From Fragilariopsis cylindrus CCMP1102 (taxonomy: Eukaryota; Bacillariophyta; Bacillariophyceae; Bacillariales; Bacillariaceae): a stretch of 40,428 bases of DNA. The DNA lies in the NCBI GenBank assembly GCA_900095095.1, contig FMBT01000595.1:1-40428 (forward strand), read 5' to 3'. Below are positions 1 to 9,040 of the stretch, one piece after another (the stretch's first letter is position 1; each line of letters opens with the position of its first letter). The position numbers and the translations under genes were made by a program. The notes under the pieces were generated by a model. The model did no database searches. It saw only the letters and a program-made list of their open reading frames with translations, and was not told where the DNA came from.

Positions 1-405
1 TTTGTTTTCTTCTTCTTTCTCTTGATCATTCGCGGTTGTTGTTGATTCTTTTTTAGATAAATAGAAGCGATCAGGTCCTCGTCGTCGTCGTCGTTGCTAC
101 TACTACTACTACTACTACTACCAGTGTTTTCGATAAGAAAAAGACGTGACGACGACGACGACGACGATGATGATGAATGATGATTGTTTTATTGATGATA
201 ACGAACTACGTGTACTGGATATTATTCTACGATGAGATCGTGTTCGCACTTTTGACGTCGTCGACGCTAATGATGACGACGTAGAAAATCCATGTACTAC
301 GTAAAGAATATTAGTCGTCGGATCCATATGTAGTAACACGATAACGTTGAATAGTATTATCGCCAAGCATGATAGTACATGTTGCGTATTGTTTATTGTC
401 GTCAT
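1..405 (-). CDS. Partial putative plastid-type or secreted protein
   Basis: The frame opens at an ATG at 405 and runs toward the left edge. Residues 10-40 form a hydrophobic signal-like stretch ending in VVHGFSTSS, which resembles the cleavage motif of diatom plastid preproteins but has GF rather than AF. A basic Ser/Thr/Arg-rich segment follows. This frame stops at 118. Near the TTTT run at 187-190 another frame takes over and stays open to base 1, encoding Ser runs, an Asp/Glu patch and a Lys-rich tail. That switch suggests one missing base in the homopolymer. The region is low-complexity, so the coding call is tentative, and the function is unknown. Trinucleotide repeats at 61-120 and 150-168 lie inside it. 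Confidence 0.4.
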
Positions 406-800
406 CACTCTGAATTTGCCCTCTGTGTCTACTGTGTCGTGATTGGTTCTTATGGTTAGTCTACTTCGGCTTGGGGTTGTCTTGGCTAGTAGGAGAAAAA
501 TAAAGGTTACCTGTTTGCCTCTATTCGTCATCGCCCATGCATCAAGCCATCGGAAAATCAAAATGATATATATATCGTCATCGTCGTCAATCTTGTTCAT
601 TCATTCAAAAAAAAATCATACATACCGTCGTACATGACACACATATGAACGTACAGTATGTGCATACCGGTAAAAACATGTCAGGGGAAAATACCTAATA
701 ACTACAGTACTCGTACTTCTTGCCACAATTTCAACTTCTTGGAGCTTCTTGCGACTTTTACTTGTGCTTGTGCATACTTTATTTAGTCCAACCATGAACC
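406..800. other. Intergenic, divergent promoter region
   Basis: This stretch separates the putative minus-strand gene ending at 405 from the plus-strand gene starting at 801. Short ORFs here are low-complexity shadows. No RNA gene or strong promoter motif was recognised. Confidence 0.5.
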
Positions 801-1966
801 ATGAAGCATACCATCTTATACAATGTTGTTTATAAGGAAGAAGATGACGACAAGACAGCCACCACAGAGGAGTGGGAGGATGAGGACTTTCTTGAACCGC
901 ACCAGTCGCCTTGTTGTTCCAGAAAACAATTGCTTGTGTGCAGTTATGCAGTGATTATTGCAGCCGTGTTTTTTTATTCCTATTACATAGTATGGATCAT
1001 ACCAGAGGGGATGCCTGATTGGGAATATGCTACAGCAGTCACAATTGTACTCAGCTCTTTGTGTTGGTTGCCGTGCTTTCTGATGATACGGGCATACCGA
1101 GAGGACCCTGAAAGGTTGAGATTAGCTGTTAAGGTCACAGCCTATTTTATTTTATATTTGGTTCTTTTTCTTTCTGCTATTGCCATTGCAGCGATCCCAA
1201 CTGTTTGCATCTTCACCTATATTCCCAATACGGAAACTAGATGGATTGGGTTTGGGTTAGGTGCTCAATTAATTATCGGTAGATTTGGCCTTGAGCGGTT
1301 GAAGCGGGTGGAAAACGGATATGTTATGTCAGAGCGGATTATCAGTAGATTTGGCCTTGAGCGGTTGGAGGAGGCAGCAAACGAATATATTATGGCAGAG
1401 CCAGAGCGGGCATCAAACGTGTCTTCGCAATCAGATACGCGTTCTCCATTACTAAAGATTGGTATTGCGGTAACTACATTCATCGCGGGAATTTCCTACT
1501 TCGGTCTTGTTGCTTGGATCGTGGGGAAATGTGGTTTTGGGCGCTTCCCATCGTCATCCTTTCGCCTGATTTTTTGCTACTAATACATTGTGATTTCTCA
1601 GAACGGATTCCTGAATCAAGTTATGCGGCTTCTTTTGTCGCTGTTGCTATTGGAATAATCCCATCCGTTTGCATGTTCGCGTATATTCCGAATATGTATA
1701 TCATCCTTCTTGGGTTGATTGCTCAGATTATTGTCAGCATTTTAGCCGGTTTGTGGTTGGACTTTGGGGATTTATCAAACAGGATATTACCAGCGATTAG
1801 AGAATATGTGCAAACTTATATATTCTTCATAGCTTCCTGGATAGCTCTTCTTTCTTGGAGCATAATGATGGAGTTTTGGTGGGCGCTTCCTGTTGTCTTC
1901 TTTGTGCCTTGGTTGCTTTTAGGTCTCGCTAAATTCATCACCAATATGTACCACTGTTCAGAATAG
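801..1966 (+). CDS. Multipass membrane protein, internally duplicated, one frameshift
   Basis: Family not recognised. The ATG at 801 begins an acidic N-terminus of about 45 residues followed by hydrophobic helices. The original frame stops at 1583, but a second frame (open from about 1514 to 1966) carries on the same architecture. The first half has AIPTVCIFTYIPN and the second half IIPSVCMFAYIPN; WFWALPIVIL in the middle matches EFWWALPVVFF near the end. The two frames therefore belong to one protein built from repeated transmembrane modules. They join if one G is missing from the GGGG run at 1523-1526. A recent 22-residue tandem duplication (RFGLERL motif) lies at about 1273-1410. Location is probably an internal or plasma membrane. 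Confidence is good for coding, low for role. Confidence 0.7.
1273..1410 (+). repeat. In-frame tandem duplication of about 66 bp
   Basis: Two adjacent copies both encode RFGLERL followed by a Glu/Asn-rich stretch and an ME/AE-type end. The TAGATTTGGCCTTGAGCGG core is identical in the two copies. The duplication keeps the frame and lies in a soluble loop of the membrane protein. Confidence 0.75.
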
Positions 1967-1967
1967 A

Positions 1968-2417
1968 TTAGCCAACGATCAAGAAGTGCCACCGCTGATG
2001 ATAATAATGGTGAACAGGTTCATGACACCACAACCACAGCACCAGCAAATCCATCGGACAGAAATTGAAATCCCAGGGAAAGTATGATCCCCAAATTAGA
2101 TCTATGGCAAGTTTGGGATCATCATCGTCGTCGTCATCGTTGTCGTTATTGGTGATAATTTCACGTACATCGTACCATGTAACTAGTGGCCCTATCGCTT
2201 CTTCGTCTTTAGTACTTCCATCGTCTGCATTTGCATCTACATCTGCATCTACGTCTTCCTCACTCGTCATCGAGGACGATCTAGTAGATCCTACTGCAAT
2301 TCTTTTCGAAGTCCAAATATAATATTTCTGACTAAAGGATCGTACATCAATTCGATTATGTTTAAATACGGCATCGTATTCGGTACGGGTTAGGAGGTTT
2401 AATACTTCGTAGCCCAT
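1968..2417 (-). CDS. Hypothetical small acidic protein
   Basis: An uninterrupted 149-codon frame opens with ATG at 2417 and ends one base past the stop of the convergent membrane-protein gene. The first 50 residues look protein-like (YEVLNLLTRTEYDAV). A Ser stretch and Asp/Ala-rich repeats follow (VDADVDANADD, then an Asp run). The Trp/His-rich end may be read-through into non-coding DNA or a missed intron. No domain was recognised. The long antisense ORF at 2065-2322 is a by-product of the Asp and Ser repeats. Confidence 0.4.
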   Translation of the reverse strand: MGYEVLNLLTRTEYDAVFKHNRIDVRSFSQKYYIWTSKRIAVGSTRSSSMTSEEDVDADVDANADDGSTKDEEAIGPLVTWYDVREIITNNDNDDDDDDDPKLAIDLIWGSYFPWDFNFCPMDLLVLWLWCHEPVHHYYHQRWHFLIVG

Positions 2418-2876
2418 GAATGGTTCGAAACTTTTGTCAATTCACCCTCTGTCGTGCATGACCAACATGCGAATACACCATATTCTGGTCGGACAAGTTA
2501 ACCTTATGATTAAAACAAGATTTATTGACACCGCAAATCCTAAGAAAAACATTTGTTGTTGTTGCAGCATTGCTAGGATATGATATGCTGATAAGTATCA
2601 AAGGTGAAACGATGCACTCAGCTTAGGAAAACTATGGAAAACTTGAAAAGAAGTTATGAAGAATGGGAAGATAATATGTTGGTGGTTATAGATGTTCCTA
2701 ATATTTAACATTTACTATTACTATTATTATTATTGTTATTATTATTTGATTAGTACCACTCACAATAATTGGTGCAGTCGTATACTGTAGTTCGGTTATC
2801 TTGCTTTTTATCGCTGAATCGAATAGAATCCACAGTCAACCAATCTTCAATCAACACCATTATGTACCTTATGTAC
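2418..2876. other. Intergenic, AT-rich
   Basis: No gene was recognised. An ATT/ATTATT microsatellite occurs at about 2712-2747. This interval is the 3' flank of the SDR-like gene and the 5' flank of the small acidic ORF. Confidence 0.5.
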
Positions 2877-3948
2877 TTATTCATTGTTTTTCTTATTTTT
2901 CTGATAAATAGCTGGCATCTTATGATTATATCGTTCCTTCCAGATTTCTTGATCCACTGTCGCTAATGTGGTCATAAAAGCGGCTACATCATATCGAGCA
3001 GTATTGTCTCCACCAAATAACGAACCAGGCCGATCGAAGACTTCGTATCCTTCCTCGTTGTCGTTGACGCAGACCTTCTCCTTTTTGTCGGAATTGTCAT
3101 CTCCGTTATCATCTTCCTTCTCTTGTTTGTCGTCGATCAAATCACCGGGACGGACATAACACCAATCGAGTGATGGTGATGGTGATGATGATGGTTCCTG
3201 TTGTTCCTGTTGTTGCTGCTGGTACAGATAAGCCGCTGTCATTTCATTATCAGCATGGGGTGGAAGTAATTTGCGTAATAGAAATAAAACAAATCGTTCC
3301 ATGTATGGTCGCTTTGAGTCGGTAACACCATCAGGATGCGTTATACCGTCGGATCCCATCACGATAAAACGACATCCTCCGTCTTTTCCTCCCTTGTTGT
3401 TGTCGTCGTCGTCGCTGCCGTCATTTGAATTAATGGCAGCACCCAATCCCTTGGTAGTTTCGCTTACGAAGTATCCTTCACGGAATACACTACGAAAATT
3501 GGGGTTATGGCCGAGGCAGCTGGAACAAAGCGATAGAGGATTTGACATGAAAAAAATACAAACAATAGAAACAAAAATCAGGGAAAATTGGGTGTATGAT
3601 GATAAAAGATACCCAGAATTATAATATAGTGAAATACATTCATATTTGAATACACATAGCTGCGTACCTTATGACAGCTTGACAGCCTTTGGTAAGATCT
3701 TGAAGTTTTTCAGTGCCCAATTCTGCAATAGCGGCCTCTTCTAGAATGAGATTGTCTATCTTCTTGTTCTTGCTCTTATTCTTTTCGTCGTTATTGTCGT
3801 CGTCGAGATTTAATAGGTTCATCATTTTTTCTTTTGATCGTACCAATGCTACGACCGTCGTATCTCCACGATCCAATAACATTTGAACAACGTGTTTACC
3901 AGTGGCGCCCGTAGCACCTACAACAAGGATTTTTCTTAAAGATACCAT
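2877..3948 (-). CDS. NAD(P)-binding Rossmann protein, atypical SDR / NmrA-like, two exons
   Basis: Exon 1 spans 3948-3668 and exon 2 spans 3519-2877, joined by a GT-AG intron of 148 nt (3520-3667), giving 307 residues. Residues 7-20 hold the glycine-rich dinucleotide motif VVGATGATGKHV, typical of atypical short-chain dehydrogenases that favour NADP. The splice creates AVISCLGHNP, the usual end of beta-4 in this family, which supports the junction. A MERF-type helix and a C-terminal DVAAFMTTLA segment also fit NmrA-like reductases. Poly-Asp, poly-Gln and a Lys/Asp-rich insert (DDKQEKEDD) expand surface loops. The catalytic YxxxK of classical SDRs is not evident, so the role may be a redox sensor or reductase of unknown substrate. 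The upstream region carries the dispersed repeat shared with the ABM-like gene. Confidence 0.8.
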
Positions 3949-3955
3949 TATTTTG

Positions 3956-4009
3956 ATTTGATTTGATTTGATTTGATTTGATTTGGTTTGGTTTGGTTTG
4001 GTTTGGTTT
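3956..4009 (+). repeat. Pentanucleotide tandem repeat (GATTT then GGTTT)
   Basis: About five ATTTG-type units are followed by about four GTTTG-type units, directly in the 5' leader of the minus-strand SDR-like gene. Such arrays vary in length between alleles. Confidence 0.85.
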
Positions 4010-4050
4010 GTGCATTTGTCAAATTATGAGGATATCATCATTTATTTTGA

Positions 4051-4266
4051 CACTACAAAATTGTTACTGTATTGTTAGTTAGATGATTTTGATGACGATC
4101 GACGAGCTGCTTTGAGATGAAAGGTATCTTAATTCGTGTGTAGTATTCCGCCGCGCCTAACGACGTATTTGGAAGCTTCCAAAACCTAAAAGCTAATTAA
4201 TGATTAAAAATAAGAGGAATGGAAGTACGACTTGGAATGGAAGTACGACTAGGTCTACTGTAGTAC
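4051..4266 (-). repeat. Dispersed repeat copy 1, upstream of the SDR-like gene
   Basis: The segment starts CACTACAAAATTGTTAC and contains GACGATCGACGAGCT, TTAATTCGTGTGTAGTATTC, CGCCGCGCC, AAGCTTCCAAAACCT and GAAGTACGACTAGGTCTA. The same motifs occur in the same order at 24970-25222. Copy 1 holds a small internal duplication of GGAATGGAAGTACGACT. It begins about 103 bp upstream of the ATG of the minus-strand gene at 3948. Confidence 0.85.
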
Positions 4267-5640
4267 AAACTTCTTCTACAAGAAGGATATAGGTTCGAGC
4301 TTGCAAGGTGTCAAAGCTCAATTTATCTTGTCCGGATCTTTGTCTCTAATTTTCCAACCAAAGTTTCCAAATTTTTTCCTGGAAAATATTGCGTGCTTTA
4401 TACCAACAAAATACCTTATAACCTGAATCCTGTTAAAGTAGAGAGAAAATGTGGCACAGAGAGAAGATTGCAATGCAAAAGAACGATCGTTGCATGTGAC
4501 TGAATGTTACATCTATTGTTATTCTTTGTTCTATGCCGTTTACCTGCCAAATGAATTCTATTTCTGTTGCATTAAACATCATTGGAAAGGAATAGAAATG
4601 GAATATTCAAATCATACATAAGGGCAAAAGGAACAATGGCAAATTTTTGATGCCAAACAAATCAAGTCAACATAAAATAGAACTTTGCATTATGTATTGA
4701 TTATCTTGAACCAAAGCAACAATATCCAACTTTTTTACTTGAAGATAAAATCACACACACTACGTGGTTTGTGTTTGACCAATTTGTTACAAAATCCTGT
4801 TGGCTCACAAACCGTTTTACTCCTACAACATGCACTATGCAGTAAAGTACCATTTTTTCTAGGAATTGTTTCTGTATGGTGGCTCCTCAAACCTTTTACA
4901 CCACCTATCCTACATAAATCTACGGATTCCAACTTAATGTATGGGCTAGGTAGTATTGTGTTGTTGAGGTAGATACCACCATACCGAGACCATTCCCAAA
5001 AGATTAGCACCAGATATAAATTTAAAATAATGATTTATCGCGCACCTATGTAGAAATAAGCTGAAAATTCCTTATGAACACATAACAATGGGGGAATGCA
5101 TTGAATCGAACCTCCATGGATACCGGTTTGTCTAATGTTAATGTTATATTAGAGTTACAGTAATGTTAGAGATTAAAGTGAGCACAGTATGTTGTTTACA
5201 TCCTGTGTTCCTAATCTCATGTGTTGGTGGTTCTTCTGTACAAGGCTATTAGGGCTGGATCCATTAGGGCCGGATCTTGTATTGGGTCTTATATTGGTCC
5301 GTTGAGTCAAATCCTATAACTGCGCACACCTCTCGCATGTCGCAGTTGAATCACAGATGGATAGTTAGTTGAAGTAGTCGACTAACAACGCGCTAATATC
5401 ACCTAACATCAACAAACGGTCTATCACGTGCAAATAATGCGTAGATCAAAACAGTCACAGTTAGTACTACTAGCTATTGTTGCAATCTTTGTTAGCATGG
5501 GATAGCATTTATGTCCTGAGAATCATTGGCTCAATACATATATGCATACTATGTATACATGCATATATGCATACAATGTAGCTCTTTTGAATAGATTTGA
5601 GACAATAATCTCTTCAACTACTCTTCACATTGTTCCTATT
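4267..5640. other. Gene-poor stretch, possible decayed mobile-element DNA
   Basis: No convincing gene. Two overlapping ORFs on opposite strands (4685-4972 and 4735-5010) show no recognised domain and no codon-level support. A CATATATGCATAC-type palindromic AT repeat lies at about 5535-5577. Several TGTTA and TAACA strings at 5083-5168 and 5671 resemble LTR ends of Copia-type elements, but no paired LTRs were established. Confidence 0.4.
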
Positions 5641-5647
5641 CAATAGT

Positions 5648-5722
5648 TTCACTTGTGTGGTGATATGATGTAACAACAACAACATTCACTTGTGTGGTGA
5701 TATGATGTAACAACAACAACAT
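5648..5722 (+). repeat. 37-bp direct tandem repeat, two copies
   Basis: The unit begins TTCACTTGTGTGGTGATATG and ends in an ACAACAACA run. Two essentially identical head-to-tail copies start at 5648 and 5685. They lie in gene-free DNA. Confidence 0.9.
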
Positions 5723-6111
5723 TGCATCATACCCCCTTAAAATGATTTGCTTTTTACCAACAGTTTACGAAATTTCCATATTTTTGCACCCTGACAAAGA
5801 TGAGGTTGGATCTGAGGGAATACTAACATAAAACTCTTCATGCAATGATAGCAAGATTTTATTATACTGGAGTTTGTATCTGAACATGCATTATCTCTCT
5901 TTATGTGTGCAAGGTGTGCATTGATTGTTATAATTTAGTTGTGGATTGGATACCAACAACCAATTGAAAGAGAAGCCATGATGGGTGTGTCATATTAATT
6001 GCTTTGGCTTTCTTTGTATGAAAAATCTTCCTTGTATAAGAACTTCATGTAATGTAGTATTGCACAACTATCAGCATTGTTGTGATGATCCCCCAATACC
6101 AGGCTTTAAGA

Positions 6112-6128
6112 CCCCCCCCCCCCCCCCC
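6112..6128 (+). repeat. Homopolymer of 17 C
   Basis: An uninterrupted run of 17 cytosines sits in otherwise AT-rich DNA next to the retroelement-like remnant. On the minus strand it is a G17 tract, which could resemble a polypurine tract or form a G-quadruplex. Its exact length is likely to be assembly-sensitive. Confidence 0.9.
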
Positions 6129-6131
6129 TGC

Positions 6132-6600
6132 TCACACTATCACCATATACTTTGGGTACAAAAGCAGACAAAGAAACAAGTTGATGGTAGAAATGCCAGT
6201 GGTTATCTGAATAGAATAGTTGACAGTCAAAGTGGTGGGACCGTCAATTGGTGGGACTATCAATTGCAGTGAGTCTGATATCCTTAACTGCCATATATAG
6301 CTACACAACACATCAGTGCTCTGATGAGATGGACAATCAACAAAGGTATGCCCAACTTTACCACAAAAAGGCACAAGGTGCAGTTATGGAATCAAAGTTA
6401 TCTGCTTCCAATTGAGTACCTTGAGGAAAGCTGTACAGAACTCCAGATAAAGCACAAGATGATCAACCATCACTAGACAGTTCTTCTTGATGAGGACAGG
6501 GTAGGTACTGAATACAACTTCTAATATCATCATCATCAGGATCCATAACTCCAATACAAGTAATGATGATAGTACCAATGAGAGCAGTCATCATATTTGA
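6132..6600 (-). pseudogene. Decayed retroelement-like gag fragment with CCHC zinc knuckle
   Basis: On the minus strand a frame from about 6598 runs through acidic sequence with one in-frame TGA near 6465. It then shifts at the five-T run near 6366 into a frame reading CGKVGHTFVDCP. The Cys, Gly-His and Cys spacing is that of a retroviral-type CCHC zinc knuckle, with the first Cys lying in the neighbouring frame just upstream. Such knuckles close the Gag part of Copia/Gypsy elements. No protease, integrase or reverse transcriptase was found downstream. The combination of a stop, a shift and no partners points to an old fragment. A cellular CCHC protein remains possible. Confidence 0.4.
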
Positions 6601-7013
6601 AATACAATTGGGCAGCGCAGAAGTGTGGCGATTAGAAAGACCATAACACTTTTTGTTGTGTCATCATCTCAAAGTCATTGGCTCGCCCAGCAACTCAATC
6701 TAGCGGGAGAAGCGACACGATGAAATCCCTACGTATGATTTCTTAAATAGTATCAACTACAGTAGTTCTGATAAAGTTATCTATTAAATAATTCGATACC
6801 TTTTTTAAAGTGTCATATATATAAATGGTTTACGATTATATTCATGGTATGAACTATGGGACTATTTTACTGATATCGTTGTATTCCTATTAATAAAGAG
6901 CTGTGATGGACTTGGCTTAAAATCTTACATCTTTCTTTTTCTGGATACAGCTTTAACGCACGGGGTATCGAGCTCATTCAAAATTTGTTTTCGATGAAAA
7001 AGATAGGAACATA
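6601..7013. other. Intergenic, AT-rich
   Basis: No gene, RNA or repeat was recognised. The 3' flank of the zinc-finger gene at 7014 lies here. Confidence 0.5.
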
Positions 7014-8369
7014 TTAGTCTAAATCTGGAAATAAACCAGGTCTGGCAAGTTCACATGCGACGCATTCTTTATTCATCGCATCGTTGATGAAGGTACATCG
7101 ACTACAGGGCCACTTATTGGATCGGACACGCGTTTTACGAGTGCTACTAGGAATATCGTCATCTGCTGCTGGTGACGTAGAAGTATGGGAAGTCTTTTTA
7201 CGGCGAGGTACACAAGGACCACTTTCATAGTCAGAATCATCATCGACGTCCGAATCATTACCATCATCACTGTCATTCTCATTATCACTACCACCATTAC
7301 TTTCATCATCGGTGCTATCATCTTTCCCAGAAGATCTCTTCTTCTTTTTCTTTCCGGACATTGTAACCCTGCGCTTTTTCTTAGCACAACCATTTTTCGT
7401 TTCTTCTTCCTCTTTGGTTTCATCAAGAGACCGTTTCTTCAAAACTTGTTTCAGTTCGGCATCCTTTGCCTTGGCACGATCTTTTTCTTCTACAGCCTTA
7501 GAAATAACTTTAGCACATTTGCTTTTGAGATCTCGTGAACACTTTGATGCCTTTTTTTTCTTCTCGAGAGTTTCCTCAATATCCTTCTGGGCTTTTGAGG
7601 CAGATTCTTTGAGTCGTGTTATTTCTTTTTCCTTTTCTTTGATGTCTCTCAATAAACCTTGGTGAACAGCTCGTTTGTATTTCAACAATTCTTCCGTAAC
7701 AGCCTTTAATGTTTCACCTGCAAGTTGTGTTTCTTCATCGAGTTGTTCGAATGGAGTAAGTCTTTTCTTCTTCTTTGGTGGTGCCTTTTCGGCAGTAATA
7801 GGAGCAACGCTACCTTTCTGTTGTTGTTGTTGCTGTTTGTCGTCATTTGAGGTTACGTTTCCTATGACGACGATAGTATCATTCGAATGTGTTGTTGTGA
7901 CACTATCAGTCATTCCCTTGCCATTCGTTGGGGACTTATTACTGTCTTTTGTCTGTTTTTTCTTGTTGTTGTCTTTGGTTGCGATCTCGTTGTTTTTATC
8001 GACGACGGTTATTTTTTCTCTGAACGATGGAGAAGAAACGGAGGCAAGCGCAGACGGAGGAAAATTATTGGTACTAGTAGTACTTTTTGGTGGTGGCGTT
8101 TTGGTCTTTTCGCTGCTGTTATTGACAACATTTTTCGCCACCACTGCAGTCTTTGTTGCGATTGGTTTTCGTTGTTTCCCTTTACTCTCATTATTGTTAC
8201 CCATCGATGACATATCGTCGTCGTCGTTGTCATCGTCATCACCACCATCCGATTCTTCTTCAGGAGAGGAGTAATCCGGACCATCCGACTCTGAATCCGA
8301 CTCGTGCACGGTAGGGGTTCTATTTCTGGTAGTAGACTTGGCAATCATCATCTTGAGTGGCGCAAACAT
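7014..8369 (-). CDS. Nuclear-type acidic coiled-coil protein with RanBP2 zinc finger
   Basis: The 451-codon frame is taken from the ATG at 8369; further upstream codons in frame lack an ATG. Order of parts: acidic Ser/Asp/Glu N-terminus, Lys/Thr/Asn-rich linker, basic KKKKR patch, a charged coiled-coil region at about 220-330, a second basic patch (KKKRR, KKKKKRS), an acidic Asp/Ser stretch, and a C-terminal zinc finger. The finger has W420, C422, C425, then C436 and C439, in the W-x-C-x2-C ... C-x2-C layout of RanBP2/NZF fingers, which bind ubiquitin or RNA. Basic clusters and acidic blocks suggest a nuclear or chromatin protein. The promoter holds two opposed E2F-like boxes and an AP-1-like site. 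The exact role is unknown. Confidence 0.8.
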   Translation of the reverse strand: MFAPLKMMIAKSTTRNRTPTVHESDSESDGPDYSSPEEESDGGDDDDNDDDDMSSMGNNNESKGKQRKPIATKTAVVAKNVVNNSSEKTKTPPPKSTTSTNNFPPSALASVSSPSFREKITVVDKNNEIATKDNNKKKQTKDSNKSPTNGKGMTDSVTTTHSNDTIVVIGNVTSNDDKQQQQQQKGSVAPITAEKAPPKKKKRLTPFEQLDEETQLAGETLKAVTEELLKYKRAVHQGLLRDIKEKEKEITRLKESASKAQKDIEETLEKKKKASKCSRDLKSKCAKVISKAVEEKDRAKAKDAELKQVLKKRSLDETKEEEETKNGCAKKKRRVTMSGKKKKKRSSGKDDSTDDESNGGSDNENDSDDGNDSDVDDDSDYESGPCVPRRKKTSHTSTSPAADDDIPSSTRKTRVRSNKWPCSRCTFINDAMNKECVACELARPGLFPDLD

Positions 8370-8507
8370 CGTATATATATATATTACGCTGGACCGGATA
8401 AAAGAGTACACGAAATTGGAGGATATCTGATTCTATGTCAGCATTGAAGAAGTTGATAAGGTATGCCATGCCATAAATGAAACACATCGAATAAGAGAGA
8501 ATATAAA

Positions 8508-8583
8508 TTCGCGCCAATTTTGAATGTGAATGAGGCGCTGCGGTAAAATGTATTTTACGTAAAACTTTCCATTATGGCGCGAA
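8508..8583. promoter_or_regulatory. Opposed pair of E2F-like boxes
   Basis: TTCGCGCCAA at 8508-8517 and its near inverse TGGCGCGAA at 8575-8583 lie about 140 and 210 bp upstream of the ATG at 8369. They match the TTTSGCGC-type consensus of E2F/DP factors. A TGACTCA AP-1-like bZIP site follows at 8587-8593. Binding is inferred, not shown. Confidence 0.5.
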
Positions 8584-8593
8584 TGCTGACTCA

Positions 8594-9040
8594 GATTTAC
8601 TTTACTTCTGCCCCATAATACGGTAACTTGGAGTTGTTTGACAAATAAATATACTGTATGCTGGTATTTGTTTGTATCATACCGTATTTTAATGTCAGTT
8701 ATGCTATCATCTGTATCATAGGAAGTGATTCAAAGAAACTTCTTCCTAGCTAGAATTCTACGTGCATTCATAGTTTCTTTTCACTGAAGAAATATTATAA
8801 GTTCAAACAGTAGTAACTTGAAGTATATAGTGGTTATAGATCAGATTTTTAAAGGCTTGTATTGTTATTAATTTATTATGACTGAAAAAGGTTAATTTTT
8901 TTTTTAAAGTCAATCGAATGAATCGAACTCTATAAAAGGATTTATTATTATTTGTTCGTTATCGTCAGCAGTTCGTTGCTACTAAACTCATAAATGTCTT
9001 ATCGTAATGAATGATTTTAAAGTTCTCATGATACTGTACT
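8594..9040. other. Intergenic, AT-rich
   Basis: No gene was recognised between the zinc-finger gene promoter and the 3' end of the ankyrin-RING gene. Confidence 0.5.

Noticed and set aside
4685..5010. Overlapping ORFs on opposite strands
   Set aside because: Neither shows a recognised domain, a good start or splice support.
5089..5122. tRNA-like T-loop (GGTTCGATTC on the minus strand) followed by ATTCCCCCA
   Set aside because: No matching 5' acceptor strand, anticodon arm or D-arm within 75 nt, and the T-stem does not pair. A primer-binding site next to TAACA was considered, but no LTR pair was established and the zinc knuckle is on the other strand.
7185..8274. Plus-strand ORFs opposite the RanBP2 zinc-finger gene
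   Set aside because: Phe/Ser/Val-rich mirror images of Lys and Asp runs; the zinc finger is on the minus strand.
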